A DNA stretch of 9,778 nucleotides, taken from contig JBFHRB010000124.1 of NCBI GenBank assembly GCA_041591915.1, positions 1-9,778 of the forward strand, in the 5' to 3' direction. Each line of letters starts with the position of its first letter. Position 1 is the first letter of the stretch. Under the pieces are notes generated by a model. The model was not told the DNA's origin. It did not search any database and saw nothing but the letters and a program-made list of their open reading frames with translations. The stretch is from JBFHRB01 sp041591915 (GTDB taxonomy: Bacteria > Actinomycetota > Nitriliruptoria > Nitriliruptorales > Nitriliruptoraceae). This document shows, piece by piece, positions 4,796 through 9,778 of the stretch. A program made the translations under genes and the position numbers.

Positions 4796-7375
4796 TCAGC
4801 GGCCCTCGATGCGCAGGGACTCATCGGTCGCGTCGACCATGACGGTCTGCCCATCGCTGATCTTGCCGTCGAGCAGCGCCCTGGCGAGCGTGTCCTCGAG
4901 GGTCTTGCGGATCACCCGCTTGAGCGGCCGCGCCCCGTAGACCGGGTCGTAGCCGCGGTCCGCGAGCCAGGCGCGGGCGCTGTCGGTCACCTCGAGGCCG
5001 AGCTGGCGCGTCGCCAGACGCGCGCGCACCCGCTCCAGCTGGACGTCGACGATCTCCGCGAGGTGCTCCCGCGTGAGCCGCTCGAAGATGACGACCTCGT
5101 CGATGCGGTTGATGAACTCGGGCCGGAAGTGCGTGGACACCTCGCCCATCACCCGGTCGCGCAGCGCCTCGTCCGTCAGATCCGTGTCCAGGATGTGCTG
5201 CGACCCCAGGTTGCTCGTCATGATGATGACCGCGTTGCGGAAGTCGACCGTCCGGCCCTGGCCGTCCGTGAGGCGCCCGTCGTCGAGCACCTGCAGCAGG
5301 ACGTTGAACACGTCGGCGTGCGCCTTCTCGACCTCGTCCAGCAGGATGACCGAGTACGGACGGCGCCGGACCGTCTCGGTGAGCTGGCCACCCTCGTCGT
5401 AGCCGACGTAGCCCGGCGGTGCGCCGATGAGGCGGGCAACGGTGTGCTTCTCCTGGTACTCGCCCATGTCGATGCGGACCATGGCGCGCTCGTCGTCGAA
5501 CAGGAACTGGGCGAGCGCACGGGCGAGCTCGGTCTTGCCGACGCCGGTCGGTCCGAGGAACAGGAACGACCCGAGCGGCCGGTCGGGGTCGGCGATCCCG
5601 GCGCGACTGCGCCGAACCGCGTTGGCGACCGCCTCGACCGCCTCGTTCTGGCCGATGACCCGTTCGTGGAGGTGCTCCTCGAGCTGGACCAGCTTCGAGG
5701 CCTCCGACTCCATCAGCTTGCTGACCGGGACACCGGTCCACTTGCTGACGACCTCGGCGATCTCCTCCGAGGTGACCTCCTCCTCGAGGAGGCTGCCGCC
5801 CTCGGCGCGCTGTGCCTCGATGGCGGCCTGGGCCTCACCGAGCTGCTTCTCGAGCTCGACGGAGCGGCCGTAGCGGAGCTCGGCCGCCTTCTCCAGGTCG
5901 CCGTCGCGCTCGGCCGCATGGCCCTCCTCGCGCACCTGCTCGAGCTGTTCCTTCACCGACTGCAGGTGCTCGATGGCGCCCTTCTCCTGCTGCCACCGCG
6001 CCTGCAGGCCGCCGAGCTCCTCCTTCAGCTCGGCGAGCTCGCGCTCGAGGTCGGCGAGTCTCGACCGACCGGATTCGGTCTCCTCCTTCTGCAGGGCAGC
6101 ACGCTCGATCTCGAGCTGGCGCACACGCCGATCGACCTCGTCGATCTCCGGGGGCAGCGAATCGATGGCGATGCGCAGGCGCGACGCGGCCTCGTCGAGC
6201 AGGTCGATGGCCTTGTCCGGCAGGAAGCGGTCGGTGATGTAGCGATCGGAGAGCGTGGCAGCGCTGACGATGGCGTCGTCGGTGATGCGCACCCCGTGGT
6301 GGACCTCGTAGCGCTCCTTGAGGCCACGCAGGATCCCGATCGTGTCGTTCACGCTCGGCTCGTTGACCTTGACGGGCTGGAAGCGCCGCTCGAGCGCCGC
6401 GTCCTTCTCGATCTGGCGGTACTCGCTGAGCGTCGTCGCGCCGATCATCCGCAGCGCGCCACGTGCGAGCAGCGGCTTGAGCATGTTGGCCGCGTCCATG
6501 GCCCCCTCTGCGGCACCCGCGCCGACGATCGTGTGGAGCTCGTCGATGAAGGTGATGATCTGCCCGTCGGAGCTCTCGATCTCGGTGAGCACCGCCTTCA
6601 GGCGCTCCTCGAACTCACCGCGGTACTTCGACCCCGCGACCATCGCGGCCATGTCGAGCGAGACGAGGCGCTTGTCCTTGAGCAGGTTCGGGACGTCGCC
6701 CTCGACGATCCGGCGCGCGAGGCCCTCCACGATGGCGGTCTTGCCCGTCCCGGGCTCGCCGATCAGGACGGGGTTGTTCTTCGTCCGGCGGACGAGGACC
6801 TGGATGATCCGGCGGATCTCCTCGTCCCTGCCGATCACCGGGTCGAGCTTGCCCTCACGCGCCTCGGCGGTGAGGTCACGGGCGTACTTCTCGAGCGCCT
6901 CGTACGTGGACTCAGGGTCCTTCGAGGTCACGCGCTGACTGCCGCGCACGTCCTTCAGCACGCCGAGGATCGCGTCGTGGGTGATGCCACGATCACGCAG
7001 GACCTTGCCGACCTGGCCGTCGGAGCCGGCGAGCGAGAGCAGGACGTGCTCGGTCGAGATGTACTCGTCGCCGAGTTGCGTGGCCTCGCGGCCCGCCTGG
7101 TCCAGAACGTCGCCGAGGCGCGTCCCGATGCGGACGTCCCCCGTCGCGCCGTACGCCGACGGGATCTTCTCGAGGACCTCGTTGGTGGCGTTCCGCAGCG
7201 CCGTCGGCGTCACGCCGAGGCGCTGGGTCAACGGCAGCACCACACCGTCGGCCTGGGACAGCAGGGCGATGAGCATGTGGGCCGGCTGCACCTCGGTGTG
7301 GTGCTTCTGCTTGGCCAGCCCGGCCGCGTGCTGCAACGCCTCGGTGGTCTTGGTGGTGAGCTTCTCGAAGTCCAT
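4796..7375 (-). CDS. clpB: ATP-dependent disaggregase ClpB (Hsp100)
   Basis: 859 residues, the normal length for ClpB. It extracts polypeptides from aggregates with the DnaK system in the cytoplasm. The N-terminal Clp-N repeat domain (1-145) is followed by AAA1: Walker A GEPGTGKT (206-213), pore-loop Y251 in GSKYRGEFEER, Walker B IDE (277-279) and arginine fingers R330/R331. The coiled-coil M domain (about 400-525) distinguishes it from ClpA and ClpC. AAA2 has Walker A GPTGVGKT (608-615), pore loop GYVG with Y656, Walker B LLDE (678-681) and sensor-2 GARPLKR (814-820). No key residue is missing. An in-frame TTG at 7384 would abut the GGAGG site (7385-7389) with no spacing. The ATG at 7375 has 9-base spacing and gives the usual MDFEKLTTK start, so I chose it. 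The gene follows hspR by 36 bases and is probably co-transcribed with it. Confidence 0.99.
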   Translation of the reverse strand: MDFEKLTTKTTEALQHAAGLAKQKHHTEVQPAHMLIALLSQADGVVLPLTQRLGVTPTALRNATNEVLEKIPSAYGATGDVRIGTRLGDVLDQAGREATQLGDEYISTEHVLLSLAGSDGQVGKVLRDRGITHDAILGVLKDVRGSQRVTSKDPESTYEALEKYARDLTAEAREGKLDPVIGRDEEIRRIIQVLVRRTKNNPVLIGEPGTGKTAIVEGLARRIVEGDVPNLLKDKRLVSLDMAAMVAGSKYRGEFEERLKAVLTEIESSDGQIITFIDELHTIVGAGAAEGAMDAANMLKPLLARGALRMIGATTLSEYRQIEKDAALERRFQPVKVNEPSVNDTIGILRGLKERYEVHHGVRITDDAIVSAATLSDRYITDRFLPDKAIDLLDEAASRLRIAIDSLPPEIDEVDRRVRQLEIERAALQKEETESGRSRLADLERELAELKEELGGLQARWQQEKGAIEHLQSVKEQLEQVREEGHAAERDGDLEKAAELRYGRSVELEKQLGEAQAAIEAQRAEGGSLLEEEVTSEEIAEVVSKWTGVPVSKLMESEASKLVQLEEHLHERVIGQNEAVEAVANAVRRSRAGIADPDRPLGSFLFLGPTGVGKTELARALAQFLFDDERAMVRIDMGEYQEKHTVARLIGAPPGYVGYDEGGQLTETVRRRPYSVILLDEVEKAHADVFNVLLQVLDDGRLTDGQGRTVDFRNAVIIMTSNLGSQHILDTDLTDEALRDRVMGEVSTHFRPEFINRIDEVVIFERLTREHLAEIVDVQLERVRARLATRQLGLEVTDSARAWLADRGYDPVYGARPLKRVIRKTLEDTLARALLDGKISDGQTVMVDATDESLRIEGR

Positions 7376-7384
7376 CGCGGTCAA

Positions 7385-7389
7385 CCTCC
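7385..7389 (-). promoter_or_regulatory. Ribosome binding site that fixes the clpB start
   Basis: GGAGG on the minus strand. It lies 9 bases before the ATG at 7375 and touches the alternative TTG at 7384, which rules that TTG out. The rest of the 36-base hspR-clpB gap shows no HspR operator (HAIR type, CTTGAGT-N7-ACTCAAG) and no terminator, which supports read-through from hspR. Confidence 0.75.
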
Positions 7390-7411
7390 GATGCGGGGGT
7401 GCCGGGCGCGC

Positions 7412-7888
7412 TCAGCTGCTGCGTCGGCGTCGGGTGGGGTACGCGGGATGCGGCTCGACGTCGCTGCGCTGGCGCGGGACGACGTCGTAGCGGTGGGAGC
7501 GGTGTGCGGCCTCGACGTCGTCGCGCAACTGCTCGGCGAGCAGCCGGAGACGCTCCTCGAGCTCCTTGTTGCGGCTGCGGAGGAGGTCGACCTCGGCGAG
7601 CAGGCGGATGACCATGCGCACGCCGGCGAGGTTGAGTCCCTCCTCCTGCGTCAGGTGCTGGATGAGCTTGAGGCGCTCGACGTCGTGCTGGCTGTAGCGC
7701 CGCGTGTTGCCCTCGGTCCGGTGGGGCTCGATCAGGCCCTTGCGCTCGTAGGCACGCAAGGTCTGGGGATGCATGCCGGCGAGGTCGGCGGCCACCGAGA
7801 TGACGTACAGCGGTTCGTCACGCGGATCGCGGGCCGGCTCGTCCCCGACCTGCGACGCGTCCTGCCAGTAGTACCGCGTGCTGCTCAT
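7412..7888 (-). CDS. hspR: MerR-family heat-shock repressor HspR
   Basis: 158 residues. The MerR-type winged-helix DNA-binding domain spans about 27-96: PLYVISVAADLAGMHPQTLRAYE (helix-turn-helix), then KGLIEPHRTEGNTRRYSQHDVERL (wing) and EEGLNLAGVRMVI. All are characteristic of HspR. A short coiled-coil dimer helix follows (about 97-127), then a basic tail ending TRRRRSS. In Streptomyces HspR represses dnaK and clpB operons by binding HAIR repeats, with DnaK as co-repressor; the same loop is inferred here. Its ATG (7888) shares one base with the dnaJ stop (TGATG), with a GGAGG site (7896-7900) 7 bases upstream inside dnaJ, so translation is likely coupled. The 24 residues before the HTH are longer and more acidic than the core needs. 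The operator is expected upstream of dnaK, outside the window. Confidence 0.96.
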   Translation of the reverse strand: MSSTRYYWQDASQVGDEPARDPRDEPLYVISVAADLAGMHPQTLRAYERKGLIEPHRTEGNTRRYSQHDVERLKLIQHLTQEEGLNLAGVRMVIRLLAEVDLLRSRNKELEERLRLLAEQLRDDVEAAHRSHRYDVVPRQRSDVEPHPAYPTRRRRSS

Positions 7889-9042
7889 CAGCGGGCCTCC
7901 AGCATCTGGTCGCGCGCCTCGGTGTCGTCGTGGGCGCCGAGCTCCTCGAGCAGCTTCTTCTGCTGACGCGAGAGCTTGGTGGGCACGTCGATCACGACCT
8001 TCACGAGGAGGTCACCACGGCCGCCGCCCTTCGCCCGCGGGGCACCCTTGCCGCGGATCCGGAACGTCTTGCCGCTCGGGGTGCCCGCCGGGATCTTGAT
8101 CGTCGTGACCTCCCCCTCGGCGTTGGGCACGCGGAGCTTGGTGCCCAGCGCGGCCTCCGAGAACGAGATCGGCAGGTCGATGGTCACGTCGTCCCCGCGC
8201 CGGCCGAACACGCGGTGGGGCTCGACCTGCACGGTCACGATGACGTCACCGGCCGGGCCCCCGTTCGCACCGGGCTGGCCCCGCTGGGGGACCCGCACGG
8301 TCGCCCCGTCCTTGACGCCGGCCGGGATCCTCACGGTCAGCTCGCGCGGCTCGATGACGCGCCCCGTCCCGTCACACACCGGGTCCGGGTCGTCGACGAT
8401 GCGCCCGCTCCCGGCGCAGGCACGGCAGGGCTGGGCCATCGAGAAGAGGCCCTGGTTGATGGTCTCCTGCCCGGAGCCCCCACACGTCGAGCAGATCCGC
8501 GGGCTGGTGCCCGGCTTCGCGCCGGAGCCGCCGCAGTTCTTGCAGGGACCATCGCCGGTGATGCGCAGCCTCGTCTGCACGCCCCGCAACGCGTCGTCGA
8601 AGCTCAGCGTCACGCTCGCGCGGACGTCGGCTCCCTTCCGCGGCCGCGCGGCGCCCTGGTACGCACTGAACCCGCGTCCGCCGGGGCCACCGCCGGCGCC
8701 GGCTCCCGCGAAGATCGACCGGAGCAGGTCGCCGAGGTCACCCATGTCCGCGCCGTCACCGAACGTGAACCCGCCGGGCCCGCCGAACCCTCCGAGCCCG
8801 CCTGACGCCGCGAGGCGCCGGAACTCGTCGTACTCGCGGCGGCTGTCCTCGGAGCCGACGACGTCGAAGGCCTCGTTGACCTCCTTGAACCGTTCCTCGG
8901 CGCCGGGGTCGGGGTTGGTGTCGGGGTGGAGCTGCTGGGCGAGCTTGCGATAGGCCTTCTTGATGTCCGCACTGGAGGCGTCCTCGGGCACGCCGAGGAC
9001 GGCGTAGTAGTCCTTCTCGAGCCACTCACGGCTGGGTGCCAC
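7888..9042 (-). CDS. dnaJ: Hsp40 co-chaperone DnaJ, with one zinc-ligand Cys replaced
   Basis: 384 residues, a full type I DnaJ. It stimulates DnaK ATPase and delivers unfolded substrates. The J domain (about 10-75) has HPD at 39-41. The Gly/Phe-rich linker (about 80-130) contains LGDLLRSIF. The zinc region (about 167-227) is followed by substrate-binding C-terminal domains (to about 353) and a short tail. Zinc repeats 1-3 are complete: C167/C170, C184/C187, C206/C209. Repeat 4 reads DPVCDGTG, so C223 is present but the first Cys is Asp220 (codon GAC). In characterised DnaJ proteins repeats 1 and 4 share one zinc, so one site has an Asp in place of Cys. The GTG start at 9042 is supported by AGGAGG (9049-9054) with 6-base spacing and by the familiar WLEKDYYAVLGV opening. 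It follows grpE by 26 bases and overlaps hspR by one base. Confidence 0.98.
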   Translation of the reverse strand: MAPSREWLEKDYYAVLGVPEDASSADIKKAYRKLAQQLHPDTNPDPGAEERFKEVNEAFDVVGSEDSRREYDEFRRLAASGGLGGFGGPGGFTFGDGADMGDLGDLLRSIFAGAGAGGGPGGRGFSAYQGAARPRKGADVRASVTLSFDDALRGVQTRLRITGDGPCKNCGGSGAKPGTSPRICSTCGGSGQETINQGLFSMAQPCRACAGSGRIVDDPDPVCDGTGRVIEPRELTVRIPAGVKDGATVRVPQRGQPGANGGPAGDVIVTVQVEPHRVFGRRGDDVTIDLPISFSEAALGTKLRVPNAEGEVTTIKIPAGTPSGKTFRIRGKGAPRAKGGGRGDLLVKVVIDVPTKLSRQQKKLLEELGAHDDTEARDQMLEAR

Positions 9043-9068
9043 GGGTCACCTCCTCTCGTTCGTCGCTG

Positions 9069-9767
9069 CTAGCCCTGCACCTTGACCATCGCTGCGCGCA
9101 GGGTGCGGCCGGCCATCGTGTAGCCGGGCCGGAAGACCTCGGCGACGACCTGCTCGCCGTCGCCGGGTTCGTGCTGGACCGCCTCGTGCTTCTCGGGGTC
9201 GAACGGGACGCCCGTCTCGTCGATCTTCTCGACGCCTGCACCCTTGAGGACGTCGCGGAACTTGGCGTAGACGAGCTCGAGCCCCTTGTGCAGGGAGGCA
9301 ACGTCCTCGGTCTTGTCGACCGACAGCACCGCCATGTCGAAGTCGTCGAGGACGTCGAGCAGGCGCGTCACGAGCTCGGCCTTGCCGGCATCGCGCTGCG
9401 CCGCACCCTCGCGCATCGACCGCTTGCGGAAGTTCTCGAACTCGGCCTGCACGCGCTGGAGGTGTCCGAGGAAGTCGTCGCGTTGGCGCTGCGCCTCCTC
9501 CCACGCGGCGAACAGCTCCTCCCGCGTGCGCGGGTCCTCGGCCGCACGGGCCGCGAGCTCGGCAGCCTCGTCGACCTCGTCCTCGACCGGACCGGCGGCA
9601 CCGTGGCTGTCCTCCGCGTCCGGGGCGGTGGGCTGCTCGGCCCCGCCGCTCTCGGCGTATGCGGCGTGGGCCTGGTCGGCGCGGTGCTGCTCCTGCACGG
9701 CGGCGGCCCCCCGACCCTCGTCGGGGTCGAGCTGGCTCGCGCCCGGGTGCTCGGTCTTGTCGCTCAT
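9069..9767 (-). CDS. grpE: Nucleotide exchange factor GrpE
   Basis: 232 residues. GrpE releases ADP from DnaK and closes the Hsp70 cycle. An acidic, Ala/Gly/Gln-rich N-terminal extension (about 1-75) is probably disordered. A long dimerisation helix follows (about 80-145), with LQRVQAEFENFRKR at 103-116, the conserved RxxAEFxNFRKR pattern. The C-terminal beta domain carries the family signature: FDPEKHEAV (189-197), then EVFRPGYTMAGRTLRAAMVKV (210-230). The ATG at 9767 gives MSDKTEHPG; upstream only 11 bases remain and no strong ribosome binding site is visible in them. The start forms ATGA, so an upstream dnaK could end in TGA overlapping it, but that cannot be confirmed here. The gene is complete and followed by dnaJ after 26 bases. 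Confidence 0.98.
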   Translation of the reverse strand: MSDKTEHPGASQLDPDEGRGAAAVQEQHRADQAHAAYAESGGAEQPTAPDAEDSHGAAGPVEDEVDEAAELAARAAEDPRTREELFAAWEEAQRQRDDFLGHLQRVQAEFENFRKRSMREGAAQRDAGKAELVTRLLDVLDDFDMAVLSVDKTEDVASLHKGLELVYAKFRDVLKGAGVEKIDETGVPFDPEKHEAVQHEPGDGEQVVAEVFRPGYTMAGRTLRAAMVKVQG

Positions 9768-9778
9768 GTGGTCGTCCG

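Noticed and set aside
7376..7411. An HspR operator (HAIR) directly upstream of clpB
   Set aside because: No CTTGAGT-N7-ACTCAAG-like arms are present in this gap. Isolated CTTGAG and TTGAGT strings inside hspR lack a partner arm at the right spacing.
4124..7966. A 1280-codon open frame on the plus strand, opposite clpB and hspR
   Set aside because: Its product is a low-complexity run of Leu, Val, Asp, Arg and Glu with no domain, and it mirrors clpB codons. Long antisense open frames are expected in DNA with very high third-position GC.

Overview
The window is about 70% GC, and every gene I can support lies on the minus strand, so it is read from high to low coordinates. The high GC, the GTG starts and above all an HspR-type repressor inside a dnaK/grpE/dnaJ-style operon point to an actinobacterium (Actinomycetota). 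The exact lineage cannot be read from this sequence. REC-HDOD proteins are better known from Proteobacteria, so a deep-branching or less-studied actinobacterial group is a reasonable guess, but only a guess.

In transcription order the window starts with a heat-shock chaperone operon: grpE (9767-9069), dnaJ (9042-7888), hspR (7888-7412) and clpB (7375-4796). dnaK is expected just beyond the right edge. DnaK, DnaJ and GrpE form the Hsp70 cycle, ClpB is the Hsp100 disaggregase that works with it, and HspR is the usual repressor of these genes in actinobacteria. dnaJ and hspR share one base (TGATG), and clpB follows hspR after 36 bases.

After clpB come a 69-base gap with a short inverted repeat, a small SRPBCC-fold protein (4726-4238), and a 137-base gap. 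Next are two tandem paralogues with the same architecture (4100-2895 and 2890-1697): an N-terminal response-regulator receiver domain followed by an HDOD domain. The second gene starts 4 bases after the first ends. Receiver and HD-type active-site residues are differently eroded in the two copies, which makes this pair the least ordinary part of the window.

The left end holds an FAD-dependent oxidoreductase of the phytoene-desaturase/PYROXD2-like superfamily (1662-196). A 16-bp perfect palindrome sits directly next to its ribosome binding site. Last is the first 54 codons of a probable GNAT acetyltransferase (163-1), cut by the window edge.

No tRNA, rRNA, CRISPR array, insertion sequence or phage gene was seen. 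The chaperone operon is conventional. The points worth a second look are a missing zinc-ligand cysteine in DnaJ, the divergent REC-HDOD pair, and several small inverted repeats in the gaps.
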